Shown here one piece after another: positions 9,574 to 18,309 of a DNA stretch of 64,000 nucleotides; position 1 is the stretch's first letter; each line of letters opens with the position of its first letter. The notes beneath the pieces were generated by a model. That model was given only the letters and a program-made list of their open reading frames with translations. It was not told the origin of the DNA and searched no databases. This DNA comes from Bacteroidota bacterium. Lineage in GTDB: Bacteria > Bacteroidota > Bacteroidia > NS11-12g > UBA955. Position numbers and translations under genes: made by a program. The DNA is taken from NCBI GenBank assembly GCA_030682255.1, contig JAUXOK010000004.1, forward strand, positions 1-64,000, written 5' to 3'.

Positions 9574-9607
9574 AAAAGCCTAAAGACAATTAAATCTTTA
9601 GGCTTTT
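9574..9607. terminator. Strong bidirectional intrinsic terminator
   Basis: AAAAGCCTAAAGA (9574-9586) and TCTTTAGGCTTTT (9595-9607) form a perfect 13-bp stem with an 8-nt loop, flanked by A and T runs on the proper sides. It lies 30 bp past the stop codon of the lipoprotein gene at 9638-10042 and ends that transcript on the minus strand. Confidence 0.85.
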
Positions 9608-9637
9608 AATTTCCTAGGACAAAACCAAGGTTAATTT

Positions 9638-10042
9638 TTATTGCATTAAATGTAATTCTGACTTATCAGTTCCAAAACTGTATTCAAGCCACATTTCTTT
9701 GTTAGTTAATCTTAGAATTTTCATTGTGATAGAAATTCCAAAAGATTTTTCAGAAATAATTATATTTTCTTTCTTGCTATCAAATACCCAAGTTCCTGAT
9801 TCTGTAGAATTTCCTGGATCTTGAATTTCATATGTGCCATCTTTTTTAAACACCCATGTGTCATCTTTGTCATCAGGAGTTAATGGCAAATCTTGTCCAT
9901 TTTCAATTTGTTTCTCTACTTTCCATTCACCTGCAACTCTTGCTGTTTTTGATCTAAGTGAAAAACCTGGACCATCTTCATACTTTTTGCAAGAGCTAAA
10001 AACGAACATCAAGCAAACTAGTGGAAATAATAATTTTTTCAT
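9638..10042 (-). CDS. Lipocalin-like lipoprotein, 134 aa
   Basis: The signal peptide ends with the lipobox FSSC near residue 18, so this is a lipid-anchored envelope protein. After a short linker comes a small beta-rich domain starting VAGEWKVEKQIENGQ, with DDTWVFKKDGTYEI and GTWVFDSKKENI. This GxW-then-strand pattern is that of the small lipocalin-like (DUF4923/DUF5004-type) lipoproteins of Bacteroidota. The ligand is unknown. The gene stands alone and is closed by a strong terminator. Confidence 0.75.
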   Translation of the reverse strand: MKKLLFPLVCLMFVFSSCKKYEDGPGFSLRSKTARVAGEWKVEKQIENGQDLPLTPDDKDDTWVFKKDGTYEIQDPGNSTESGTWVFDSKKENIIISEKSFGISITMKILRLTNKEMWLEYSFGTDKSELHLMQ

Positions 10043-10163
10043 ATGTAATTGTATTATAAAATATTTCTACAAGAATAAAATATTTTTTTTGTTTAAAAAA
10101 ATTATTTTTGCAACCAAAAAAATTATCATATTACAATGATAATCATACATATTAATTGTATAA

Positions 10164-10182
10164 TTTGAAATCCAATTTCAAA
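10164..10182. repeat. Perfect short hairpin between lptD and the lipoprotein gene
   Basis: TTTGAAAT (10164-10171) and ATTTCAAA (10175-10182) pair perfectly around CCA, in the 200-bp region between the end of lptD and the start of the lipoprotein gene. It is either a weak terminator for lptD or a regulatory site for the lipoprotein gene. A clear T run is absent. Confidence 0.4.
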
Positions 10183-10244
10183 GTGAATTTAGATTTTCAA
10201 AAACTAAATGCAAACAAAATCAATAGTTTTTAAGCAATTTACAA

Positions 10245-12902
10245 TTATTGGTCAAACCAATACCTTTTCTTATCTACTTTTAAACTTTGTAAGATGCTGC
10301 TATTTGCTTTGATAGAAAACATAAAACTTTTTCTTAACCCATCTGGTATCCATGAGAAATTGAGCGCCCAACAATGTAACAATCTGCTTACTTCAAATTG
10401 GGTGTAGGCAATTTTCTTTTGTTCGAAATCATAACCTGAATTGCAACCCACTTTCCATTTAGGTGTAATGTTTATATCGCCATTAAAACTCATGGTTTGG
10501 AAATAGCGTGTTTTGTAATCTACTCTTGAATAGTTCAAAGAATAATTAAAATTTAAACTCCATTCTCTATCAAAATTAACATATCCACCTGGAAAATTCA
10601 ACATTTCATTATATTCATCAGCATCTTGTTGCGACTTTATTTTACCAGTGGTATCCAATGATTTTTTAGTTTTAAACATATCTGCATTGATACCTGAGGC
10701 CAAAGAAACCTGAGCTCTGTCCCAAGTACCTATTCTTCTGCTTTTAGTAAATTCTAATTTATTTATATAAATATTACCTTCTTTAGCATAGGGATTTAAA
10801 TTAGCATTAGCATTTAAATTAATATGGTTGAATAATTTTGTAAAACCATTAACTGATATATTGGATAGTTTCATAGAGTCAGCTAAAAAATTGTAATTTC
10901 CATTAATACTGATATTTTCAATCCAAGATTTGTTTTCATATACAGCAGAAGTATCTGTTTGTTTTAAGACTTTTGCTTGTAAATTGTTGATGATAGAGAA
11001 ATTGAGCAATCCACTAGCGCCTTTATTTGGACCACCTTTGATGCCTTGTTCATAGATTGAATAGTTTAATATATTTTTTCCTGTTGAATCGGTTTGCACA
11101 TTTTTGTAGTACCCAAATTTCTCTTGACTATAATCGGGTCTATAACTTGCGCCAATACTTGGTGTGATGGTATGTCTAACGGCTTTTATCTTTTTAGATG
11201 CAAATTGATAAGTTCCAAAAATCTGTGTACTGATGTTAGCCGCAGCGCTGTAGTCGCTCGAACGACTGAAGGCATTGTTATAAATAGTATCGATTTTATT
11301 TTCAGTTGCATTCCATGTTTTTTCGATGGTTTTAAAATACCAGAATTCTCTGTAAGCAACCGTGGGGGTGAATGAAAAATGTTGTTTGAAAAATTTATAG
11401 GACCCCAATGTAATGGGCAATGTATGAACAATACCTTGTCTGAATTGATCTGAAGGATTAAGCACTGGTGGGTTATTAACCGAAAACCCTGGAATAAAAC
11501 CTTCAAAAGGTTTGCCAGAAAAGAAAATACTGTCTTTTGTATCAATTCTATTTTCCATTTCCAATTGATAACTAACGCCAAAATCTTTGTACCATTTGTA
11601 TTTACCTAACACATCTGGTTTAGAAAATGGTGTTATCCTTTGAACGTTGACAGTAACATTAGGCAAAGACATACTAAAAGATTTAGTTTGTGTATTTTGT
11701 CTGTGAATAATACCACTTACTAAGTTCACTTTGTTATTAAACAACATCTTGGAATAAGATACAGAGGAACCAAATTCGTTGGTAACAATAGCAGTTGCAT
11801 CTCTTGAGTTTAATTGAGCTGCATTATTTTTTTGAACATTCACATTAGCGCTAAATGTTGACCCAGGTTTAGCTTTAGGGTCTTGGTTGTGCATCCATTT
11901 GAAACCAAAGGTTTTGGTGTTTTTTTGTTTAAATAAAGGGTCTTCTCTTTCTGCATTAAAATATTTTGCACTTTCAATTTGGAAATTGCCATTGTATTTA
12001 TAACGTTTGATATAACGTGTATTAGAAGCCAAACGCCAACTGCCTCTGAAATAAATATCACCAGTAAAACTCTGATCCATGTTATCGTTTATTGCTAAAT
12101 GGTAACCAATATTTCTTAAAAAAGGACCAAAGTTTCCACTCAAACCATATTCAAAAGGTATTAAACCAGATTTTTTATCTTTTTTAGTTGGAAACATTCC
12201 AAAAGGAATTAGCAATGGTGTTGGAATATCTTCGATAACAAGATTTGAGGGTCCAAAAATGATTTTTTTATCAGGAATAATTTTTAGTTTGCGAGCCTTT
12301 AAATAAAAATGCGGATGCTCTAAATTATCGCATGTTGTGTATTTGCCCTCATCACTATAAATACTTTTATCATCATCTCTCAATACCTTATTGCAATGAA
12401 TGTATCCATCTCCTTCTTTCATTGTAATACCATAAGTTCTGCCTCTTTTGGTATTGAAATTATAAATCATGGTATCAGCTTCTGTATCTCTCTCGCCATC
12501 ATTGAGTAAAGGTCTGCCTATGTATCTTCCATTGCTATCTAAAACACCCTTAGCATAAAGTTCTCTTTTGCCAAAATCTACAATAATAATGGCAGCTTTT
12601 AAATCCAAACCATCGTATTTAACAGCAGCGTTGCCATATAAATAAGCACGTTTTTCTTTGATATTAAAAATACATGAATCATCCGATTGATAATCAATGA
12701 TATCTTCGATGGCATCTTTAGATATTTTAAAAGTATCATTAGATTTTTGGGGAATTGAGTCAGAAGGAAAAACTTGTAATGCGGAAGTGTCGACATCAGA
12801 CTTTTGAGAAAAAACTTCAGAACTGTACAAAAAGAAGCACGATAATTGTATTATCCACAATAAGCGATGGAGATGTTTAGTTGTAAAAATGTGATTAAAC
12901 AA
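10245..12902 (-). CDS. lptD: LPS-assembly protein LptD (Bacteroidota type)
   Basis: About 885 residues from the TTG at 12902. A signal peptide (hydrophobic run then VFSQ) precedes an OstA-like jellyroll: AYLYGNAAVKYDGLDLKAA, DTEADTMIYNFNTKRGRTYG and later IPFGMFPTKKDKKSGLIPFEYG, a hallmark of LptD. The remaining 600 or so residues are alternating beta strands of an outer-membrane barrel ending in a tryptophan- and phenylalanine-rich tail. It inserts LPS into the outer leaflet. The open frame continues upstream to 13292, but that part is antisense to the amidase gene and not LptD-like. There is no in-frame ATG between the amidase start and the jellyroll: the choices are TTG 12902 (good signal peptide) or ATG 12980, which overlaps the amidase gene by 23 bp. 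Confidence 0.8.
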   Translation of the reverse strand: MFNHIFTTKHLHRLLWIIQLSCFFLYSSEVFSQKSDVDTSALQVFPSDSIPQKSNDTFKISKDAIEDIIDYQSDDSCIFNIKEKRAYLYGNAAVKYDGLDLKAAIIIVDFGKRELYAKGVLDSNGRYIGRPLLNDGERDTEADTMIYNFNTKRGRTYGITMKEGDGYIHCNKVLRDDDKSIYSDEGKYTTCDNLEHPHFYLKARKLKIIPDKKIIFGPSNLVIEDIPTPLLIPFGMFPTKKDKKSGLIPFEYGLSGNFGPFLRNIGYHLAINDNMDQSFTGDIYFRGSWRLASNTRYIKRYKYNGNFQIESAKYFNAEREDPLFKQKNTKTFGFKWMHNQDPKAKPGSTFSANVNVQKNNAAQLNSRDATAIVTNEFGSSVSYSKMLFNNKVNLVSGIIHRQNTQTKSFSMSLPNVTVNVQRITPFSKPDVLGKYKWYKDFGVSYQLEMENRIDTKDSIFFSGKPFEGFIPGFSVNNPPVLNPSDQFRQGIVHTLPITLGSYKFFKQHFSFTPTVAYREFWYFKTIEKTWNATENKIDTIYNNAFSRSSDYSAAANISTQIFGTYQFASKKIKAVRHTITPSIGASYRPDYSQEKFGYYKNVQTDSTGKNILNYSIYEQGIKGGPNKGASGLLNFSIINNLQAKVLKQTDTSAVYENKSWIENISINGNYNFLADSMKLSNISVNGFTKLFNHINLNANANLNPYAKEGNIYINKLEFTKSRRIGTWDRAQVSLASGINADMFKTKKSLDTTGKIKSQQDADEYNEMLNFPGGYVNFDREWSLNFNYSLNYSRVDYKTRYFQTMSFNGDINITPKWKVGCNSGYDFEQKKIAYTQFEVSRLLHCWALNFSWIPDGLRKSFMFSIKANSSILQSLKVDKKRYWFDQ

Positions 12903-12957
12903 AATACTATTGCGAAATTTGCACAAAACTAATTCAAAAACATGAACCAATGGACAG

Positions 12958-13737
12958 ATGAATAAAAAAATAATTCCCATAGCGCTAATATTTACTTTTT
13001 GGGTTACGTCATCATTCATTGGCGATGAAAATGAGTTTGATATTGTAGTGATAGATGCTGGACATGGAGGGCATGACCCAGGTTGCAATGGTGGACATAG
13101 TAATGAAAAAGAAGTAACTTTGTCTGTTGCCTTAAAATTAGGCAAAATGATAGAGGATAGCCTCAAGGATATTAAAGTGGTGTATACTCGTAAAACAGAC
13201 AAATTCATAGAATTAAGCGAACGAAGTAATATTGCTAACAAAAACAATGCCGACCTTTTTATAAGTATACACTGCAACGCAAATGATAACAAAGAAGCCC
13301 ATGGAACTGAGACTTATATCATGGGTTTGCATAAATCAGAAAGTAATTTAATGGTGTCAAAAAGAGAGAATAGTGTAATCACTTTAGAAAAAGATTACCA
13401 AAATAATAAGGCATACGAAGGATTCGACCCTAATTCTCCTGTTGGACACATTATTTTCTCATTAATGCAAAATGCATATATTTCTCAAAGTGCAAAATTT
13501 GCTGGGCATGTTGAAACAGAATTCCAAAAAAATACGCCTTTAAAAAGCAGAGGAGTAAAACAAGCTGGTTTTTTGGTGTTATGGAAAACAGCCATGCCGG
13601 GTGTACTGATAGAAACAGGTTTTTTAACCAATGAAAACGATAGAAAAACTCTTGCTAAAGATAGTGGGCAAACTATCATGGCAAAGTCTATTTTTAATGC
13701 TTTAAAAAAATATAAAGAAAACGTAAAGCCTAAATAA
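12958..13737 (+). CDS. N-acetylmuramoyl-L-alanine amidase (Amidase_3)
   Basis: 259 residues. A signal peptide (about residues 1-21) leads straight into the zinc amidase domain: VIDAGHGGHD (zinc ligand His36), SNEKEV (zinc-ligand glutamate near 50), SIHCNAN (second zinc histidine near 104) and LIETGFLTN (catalytic glutamate near 222). It cleaves the lactyl-peptide bond of peptidoglycan in the periplasm, usually for daughter-cell separation. There are no extra targeting domains. It is divergent from lptD, an arrangement common in Bacteroidota, with the two starts only about 55 bp apart. Confidence 0.9.
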   Translation: MNKKIIPIALIFTFWVTSSFIGDENEFDIVVIDAGHGGHDPGCNGGHSNEKEVTLSVALKLGKMIEDSLKDIKVVYTRKTDKFIELSERSNIANKNNADLFISIHCNANDNKEAHGTETYIMGLHKSESNLMVSKRENSVITLEKDYQNNKAYEGFDPNSPVGHIIFSLMQNAYISQSAKFAGHVETEFQKNTPLKSRGVKQAGFLVLWKTAMPGVLIETGFLTNENDRKTLAKDSGQTIMAKSIFNALKKYKENVKPK

Positions 13738-13761
13738 TTACTAAGTAAAAACTTAATAATT
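13736..13761. terminator. Possible terminator between convergent genes
   Basis: AATTACTAAGT (13736-13746) and ACTTAATAATT (13751-13761) pair with one mismatch around AAAA. The stem begins inside the stop codon of the amidase gene and lies before the convergent gene at 13839. It lacks a clean T run and is AT-rich, so confidence is modest. Confidence 0.4.
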
Positions 13762-13838
13762 GTAATGCAAAACTATTCCCTAAAAGCAATTTACTGATTA
13801 AATTACCCCATTGGAAAATTGTTCCATTTATCTCAATC

Positions 13839-14102
13839 TTAAGCTTGCTTTTTTTCTAAATCAAAGATAGAAAAATCCAAACAGTAAAATTTTGAAACGT
13901 AATCAAGATTTACTTCCTTAACCGATAGTTTCCTTCCTGTTTCGTCTTCTAAAACTTCTACAAAGTAATTGTTGATAGAATAAAGTTTTAATAGAAGCTT
14001 CTTTGAAAGCTCTTTGGTGCATACAACTACAGATTTTAAATCTAGGATTTTAATTTTCCCTTTTTCTGTAAAATGGCTGAATTCAATTTGTTTGATGTTC
14101 AT
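13839..14102 (-). CDS. Small protein of unknown function, 87 aa
   Basis: A soluble protein with no signal peptide or membrane segment, rich in lysine, leucine and acidic residues; the C-terminal half reads like a mixed alpha/beta fold (YFVEVLEDETGRKLSVKEV). It starts 20 bp after the stop codon of the PLP-enzyme/acyltransferase fusion and is probably co-transcribed with it. I do not recognise the family. The position suggests a small helper of the fusion enzyme, but this is inference only. Confidence 0.55.
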   Translation of the reverse strand: MNIKQIEFSHFTEKGKIKILDLKSVVVCTKELSKKLLLKLYSINNYFVEVLEDETGRKLSVKEVNLDYVSKFYCLDFSIFDLEKKQA

Positions 14103-14108
14103 AAAATT

Positions 14109-14143
14109 TGTGATTTTGTGGTTTATGTGATTTTGTGATTTTG
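14109..14143. repeat. Three copies of TGTGATTTTG at a gene junction
   Basis: TGTGATTTTG occurs at 14109-14118, 14126-14135 and 14134-14143 (the last two overlap). The repeats cover the last codons and stop (14123-14125) of the fusion-enzyme gene and the 20-bp gap before the next start codon. Confidence 0.6.
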
Positions 14144-16552
14144 TTTGTTTGTTATTTGAATTGATTCTATTACTGAAGCATTGTAATTATCTTCTGATTG
14201 CATATAAGCTACAGTTGGATATGCCTTAGAACCAAATCTTTTTTTCTCTAGCGATGCTGTAAAGCCTAAATTAACACTTTTACAACCAATGGCTTTAGCT
14301 CTTTTTATAACATGATATAAGGCTTGACGATAAAGACTAAAATCTGCTACGAAAGTTTTATCTATACCAATAAACATAGCATTATATACATTACCTGAAA
14401 CATAATTAAATACTACAGCTACTTCATCCAAGCTATCTGCAAGTTTTAATGATAATATTTCCCAGTTTTTGAATTGATGTATTTGTTGAAATAATTTATC
14501 TGGCAAATCAAAAGTATTTAGTTTCAGGCTATTGTTCTTGATTTGTTGATAAAGAGTTTTCCAATGATTTATTTGATCTTCATTGGGCTGAGTTACTATC
14601 TCACAAACTATTTTATCGGCATACCTTAAAACTTCAGCTCTGAAATGTTCTCTATATTTCTTAGGAAGTGTCATGCTAAATTCATAATCATCATTCCAAT
14701 CCAGTGTTTCAATTACATTACGTTCGGGCATTACTGTTTTGAAGTAACCGTTTTCGAGCATAAACTTATCCATTTCTTGGTTATTGTCTTCAAAGTCTCT
14801 CAACATAAGAGTTGCTGCATTATGTTTTTTAAGTAATAGTGAAGTGATATTAAACATTTCTTGAATGGCTATATTAACTTGAGAATGTTTTTCATTGATA
14901 TAAATATGTTGCCCTTCTGTTAAAAGTGAGCCAGCCATAACCATTTTGGATGTTAAATAATAGGGATCTTCTTTAAGCCTTATTTCTTCAATTTGTTTTG
15001 AAATCTCTTCATGTGAAAGCATATCATCTTTACTGATAGAGGTTGTAAAAAAGGTTGCTAAAACAATTTCATTATGATTGTCCTTGATTATTAAATAATC
15101 AAAATCCCAATTATTCTCTGGTAAAAGATTATTTTTAAAAGCACTTTCTAAAAATAATAAGCCATCATAATCAAAGCTGCCTTTGCCTTCAAATATTTTA
15201 TTCCACTCTGATTTATTTATTTCACTAATGGTTTCGTATTGCAGAACCTTTAAATCAGATTGTGTTAAAATTTTATCAACATCAGCTTTAAGTTTTAAAC
15301 TCTCAGGCGAATCTATACCAAATGCTTTATAAATTTTATCAACTGTATAATTATTTTCTTCTAAAATGCGGTTGAAATGAAAACTCATTGAATTTATCAT
15401 TTGTTCGATTTGTTCGAAAGTATGTAATCTAGTTATAGTAAATCTTACTCCAGTATTTTTCATTGGCACAGCAGGAAAAGCGCCAAGATTGGTATAAAAT
15501 CCTTCGTCTAACAGTGCTTTAATTAATTGATATCCAATTTTATGAAGACCTACTCCTATAAAAAACACTGGAGAATTTAAGTCCTTAATTAAAGGGAGTT
15601 TGGCATTTTTAATTAACAAATTAGCATATTTAATATTGTCATGCAAATCGTTTTGCATTTCTTTAATCTCTTTCGAAAGATGAATATCTGCTGCTGCTAT
15701 TGCAGCCCCCAAAGCTGCGGGTTGCATAGGTCCTGAGGTAATCATTGGCCCACCACAAGTCCTAACATAATTAGCCAATTCAGCATTAGAAAACACCATA
15801 ACAGCACCACCTGTAGCAAATGCTTTAGCTAAACTGATGGCTAAAATCATTCTATCATGCATCTTTCTCTTATTCAACACATAGCCTCTACCATGCTTAC
15901 CATAACAACTCATACCATGCGCGTCATCTACGTAATAATGAAATTTTTCATACTTATCAAGTAACTGATAAATTTTATTAACAGGAGAACCATCTCCATA
16001 CATTGAGTATATTCCGTCCGCTAAATACCATACTTTATCGTATTTTTTACTCAGTTCAATAATTCTCTCTTCCAATAAATCAATTCTGTTATGTCTAATT
16101 AATTCTACAAAAATACCTTTAGGCTTAAGTAATTGAGCCGCTGTTTGGACAGAATTATGCACTTGATGGTCTAAAATAACTGCATCATTCTCAGATATTA
16201 CAACTGGAAGGGTTGCTATATGCCCTAATGTAGTAGTAGGAGCTACCATACAAAAAGCATCAAATATTTGATTAAATTTAGATTCTAATAATCTGTAGTG
16301 ATATGATGATAAATAAGCTCTTGATGCCGAAAATTGTGTACCATAATTTCTGATGGCTTTTGAAGCCCCTTCCTTCAGTCTTTCATCAAATTCTAGTCCT
16401 AAATAACTACATGAACTGAAGTTAACTGCCTTGATACCATTGATAGTAATATAATTACCTTGAAGAACCTCATCCGAAACATCAAGGTGTAGAATGCCAC
16501 TGTTTTTACCATCGGTAATCACATTAAAAACTATATTCAGTAAATTATTCAT
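14123..16552 (-). CDS. Fusion of an alpha-oxoamine-synthase-type PLP enzyme and a GNAT acyltransferase, 809 aa
   Basis: Residues 1-400 are a complete fold-type I PLP enzyme of the BioF/serine-palmitoyltransferase group: NFSSCSYLGLEFDERLKEGA, GTQFSASRAYLSSYH, DHQVHNS (cofactor-stacking histidine), DGIYSMYGD, the DDAH motif at 209-212 and the PLP lysine at Lys243 in ISLAKAFATGG. Residues about 430-809 are a second module ending with a GNAT-like segment (YNAMFIGID, LYRQALYHVIKRAKAIGCKSVNLGF) of the BioF2-like class. The first half should join an amino acid to an acyl thioester; the second should transfer an acyl or acetyl group to nitrogen. No biotin genes are nearby, so a lipid or aminolipid product is more likely than biotin. 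It is divergent from a signalling cassette and followed by an 87-aa gene. Confidence 0.8.
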   Translation of the reverse strand: MNNLLNIVFNVITDGKNSGILHLDVSDEVLQGNYITINGIKAVNFSSCSYLGLEFDERLKEGASKAIRNYGTQFSASRAYLSSYHYRLLESKFNQIFDAFCMVAPTTTLGHIATLPVVISENDAVILDHQVHNSVQTAAQLLKPKGIFVELIRHNRIDLLEERIIELSKKYDKVWYLADGIYSMYGDGSPVNKIYQLLDKYEKFHYYVDDAHGMSCYGKHGRGYVLNKRKMHDRMILAISLAKAFATGGAVMVFSNAELANYVRTCGGPMITSGPMQPAALGAAIAAADIHLSKEIKEMQNDLHDNIKYANLLIKNAKLPLIKDLNSPVFFIGVGLHKIGYQLIKALLDEGFYTNLGAFPAVPMKNTGVRFTITRLHTFEQIEQMINSMSFHFNRILEENNYTVDKIYKAFGIDSPESLKLKADVDKILTQSDLKVLQYETISEINKSEWNKIFEGKGSFDYDGLLFLESAFKNNLLPENNWDFDYLIIKDNHNEIVLATFFTTSISKDDMLSHEEISKQIEEIRLKEDPYYLTSKMVMAGSLLTEGQHIYINEKHSQVNIAIQEMFNITSLLLKKHNAATLMLRDFEDNNQEMDKFMLENGYFKTVMPERNVIETLDWNDDYEFSMTLPKKYREHFRAEVLRYADKIVCEIVTQPNEDQINHWKTLYQQIKNNSLKLNTFDLPDKLFQQIHQFKNWEILSLKLADSLDEVAVVFNYVSGNVYNAMFIGIDKTFVADFSLYRQALYHVIKRAKAIGCKSVNLGFTASLEKKRFGSKAYPTVAYMQSEDNYNASVIESIQITNKQNHKIT

Positions 16553-16674
16553 TTATTTTGGTGCTTATTTGTTAATATTAATTTATATTGTTTATTTGAA
16601 ATATTTATTAATATTGCAAACATGATTCATTTATTTCTAAATAAAAATAAGAGGATAAACCCAATTGTTGATAA

Positions 16675-16684
16675 GTACATGTAC
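16675..16684. promoter_or_regulatory. Palindrome in the control region between two divergent operons
   Basis: GTACATGTAC is a perfect 10-bp palindrome in the 191-bp region between the fusion-enzyme gene (minus) and the STAS-like gene (plus). It sits about 60 bp before the plus-strand start, a position suitable for a regulator. No clear TAnnTTTG box was found beside it. Confidence 0.3.
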
Positions 16685-16743
16685 CCATATAACAAAAGTG
16701 AATAGTATATTATACTTAAGTTTAACTAAATTAAAAAAATATA

Positions 16744-17133
16744 ATGGTAACAAAGTTCGAGAATAAAATTATCAAAATGGAAATCATTGATGATATAATG
16801 CACGCTACGTATAAAAAAGGGATGAAAATTACGTTACCCGATGCACAAAATATCGTGAATGAAAGAATCAATTTGTTGGGTGGCAAAATTTTACCAACAA
16901 TTGTATTTGATGGTGGGGTTGTTCGTTTAGATAAAGCAGCCCGAGATTTCTTTTCATCAGATGAAGGTACTCAGGGCATAAAATGTGTTGCCATTGTGCA
17001 GTCATCCATGTTCAGCAAAATGTTGGTAAATTTTTTCCTTAAAATTACCAAACCGAAAATCAAAGTTAAAGCATTTGATAATTCAAAAGATGCTATAACA
17101 TGGTTAAACACTCAGAAATCTAATAGTTTCTAA
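16744..17133 (+). CDS. SpoIIAA/STAS-like protein (DUF7793-like), 129 aa
   Basis: A soluble protein of about the size of a single STAS/SpoIIAA-like domain: strands and helices alternate, with VVRLDKAARDFFSSDEGTQGIKCVAIV in the middle and a final helix (AFDNSKDAITWLNTQ) resembling the end of that fold. Similar proteins are common in Bacteroidota near signalling genes; the family assignment is from overall pattern and not certain. The next gene, a histidine kinase, begins 8 nt after its stop, so the two are likely co-expressed, and this protein may be a partner or modulator of the kinase. Confidence 0.6.
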   Translation: MVTKFENKIIKMEIIDDIMHATYKKGMKITLPDAQNIVNERINLLGGKILPTIVFDGGVVRLDKAARDFFSSDEGTQGIKCVAIVQSSMFSKMLVNFFLKITKPKIKVKAFDNSKDAITWLNTQKSNSF

Positions 17134-17141
17134 ACTTAAAT

Positions 17142-18296
17142 TTGAACTTCTTGAAATCGCCATTAAAAAACATAGAAAGCAGATTAAGTAAAATTGACAA
17201 TGTTTTATTGTCATACTCAAACGGAGATTTTACAAAACAATTAACTTTGTCTTCAGAGTTAGATCCTATAGATATTATTATGTCAGGCATCAATATGCTT
17301 GGTGAAGAATTAAGAGATGTTTCCATATCAAAAAACTTCTTTAATGCAGCTTTTAATTCTGTTACTGATAGTTTAATTGTTATCAATGCTCAAGGTGAAA
17401 TATTAGATTATAATAATAGTTTTATGTCTATATTGGAATATCAATACATTGATCTTAAAGGTAAGTTAATAACCGAAATTGTCAAAATTGATAATCTTTC
17501 ACAACAATTAAAAAAAATAGATAAAGATCTAAATGTTCACACCTATCAATCTGAAATTATTACTGAAAATCGCACAATTGTTGTAGAATGCAGTTTGTCT
17601 TCTGTTGACCCTGACAAAAAACTATATCTCATAAAACTGCAAGATTTAACAGATAAAATCAATGAAGAAGCACGCAGAATTGCAACAATTATTAAAACCC
17701 AAGAAGAGGAAAGAAATAGGGTTGCTTCAGATTTACACGATAGTGTAGGTCAACAAATTTCAGCACTTAAATTTTTCATAAATGCAATTCAAAGTCAAAA
17801 AGACGAAAAAGTAAAAGGTGAATTATTCAAAAAAACTCAAAAAATAATTAATGGTGTTGCTGATGAAATTAGAAATATTTGTTTTCAGTTGATGCCAAGA
17901 TCTATCGAAAGATTTGGCTTAATTAAAACAGTTGAACAATTGGCAGACCTCATTCAATTTAGCACTCAAATTACATTTAACCTTAATTTACAAACTAAAG
18001 AAATTCGTTTAGATTCAAATTTAGCTATGTCTGTGTATCGAATAGTTCAAGAGTTTATTAACAATTCTGTTAAGCACTCTAGATGTAATCAAATAGACAT
18101 TGAAATTAAAATCGAAAAACAATCATTGTTTATAAAAATGTCTGATGATGGTATTGGGTTTGATATGGAAAATTTGATTAAAGGAAATGGTCTAGATAAC
18201 ATGAATTTAAGAGTGAATTACCTGAAAGGAGATATCAAATTAGTGTCACAAAAAAAGAAAGGTGTTTTACTAGAAATAAATATACCTTTGCAATAA
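17142..18296 (+). CDS. Soluble sensor histidine kinase (HAMP-like, PAS, HisKA_3, HATPase)
   Basis: 384 residues with no membrane segment. Residues 8-60 look like a HAMP-type linker, 65-175 a PAS domain (SVTDSLIVINAQGEILDYNNSFMSILEY), then a HisKA_3 dimerisation helix with the phosphoacceptor near His199 in DLHDSVGQQIS, and an ATPase domain with an N box (VQEFINNSVKHS, near 305) and G box (DDGIGFD, near 334). This is the NarX/DegS class that pairs with NarL-type regulators, and such a regulator is the next gene (13-nt gap). The start is TTG at 17142, 8 nt after the STAS-like gene; an ATG at 17280 would delete the HAMP-like part. With no membrane anchor, it should sense a cytoplasmic signal. 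Confidence 0.85.
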   Translation: MNFLKSPLKNIESRLSKIDNVLLSYSNGDFTKQLTLSSELDPIDIIMSGINMLGEELRDVSISKNFFNAAFNSVTDSLIVINAQGEILDYNNSFMSILEYQYIDLKGKLITEIVKIDNLSQQLKKIDKDLNVHTYQSEIITENRTIVVECSLSSVDPDKKLYLIKLQDLTDKINEEARRIATIIKTQEEERNRVASDLHDSVGQQISALKFFINAIQSQKDEKVKGELFKKTQKIINGVADEIRNICFQLMPRSIERFGLIKTVEQLADLIQFSTQITFNLNLQTKEIRLDSNLAMSVYRIVQEFINNSVKHSRCNQIDIEIKIEKQSLFIKMSDDGIGFDMENLIKGNGLDNMNLRVNYLKGDIKLVSQKKKGVLLEINIPLQ

Positions 18297-18309
18297 AATA
18301 TAAATAAAT

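Noticed and set aside
11186-11581. 131-codon minus-strand open frame inside lptD
   Set aside because: It lies in a shifted frame within the LptD barrel region, which has clear barrel character in its own frame.
12981-13292. N-terminal extension of the lptD reading frame
   Set aside because: This part is antisense to the well-supported amidase gene, has no signal peptide and does not resemble LptD; the start is placed at 12902 instead, with 12980 as alternative.
16574-16615. AATATTAAT/ATTAATATT inverted repeat before the fusion-enzyme gene
   Set aside because: It is made only of A and T with a long gap between the arms, so it is expected by chance in this DNA.
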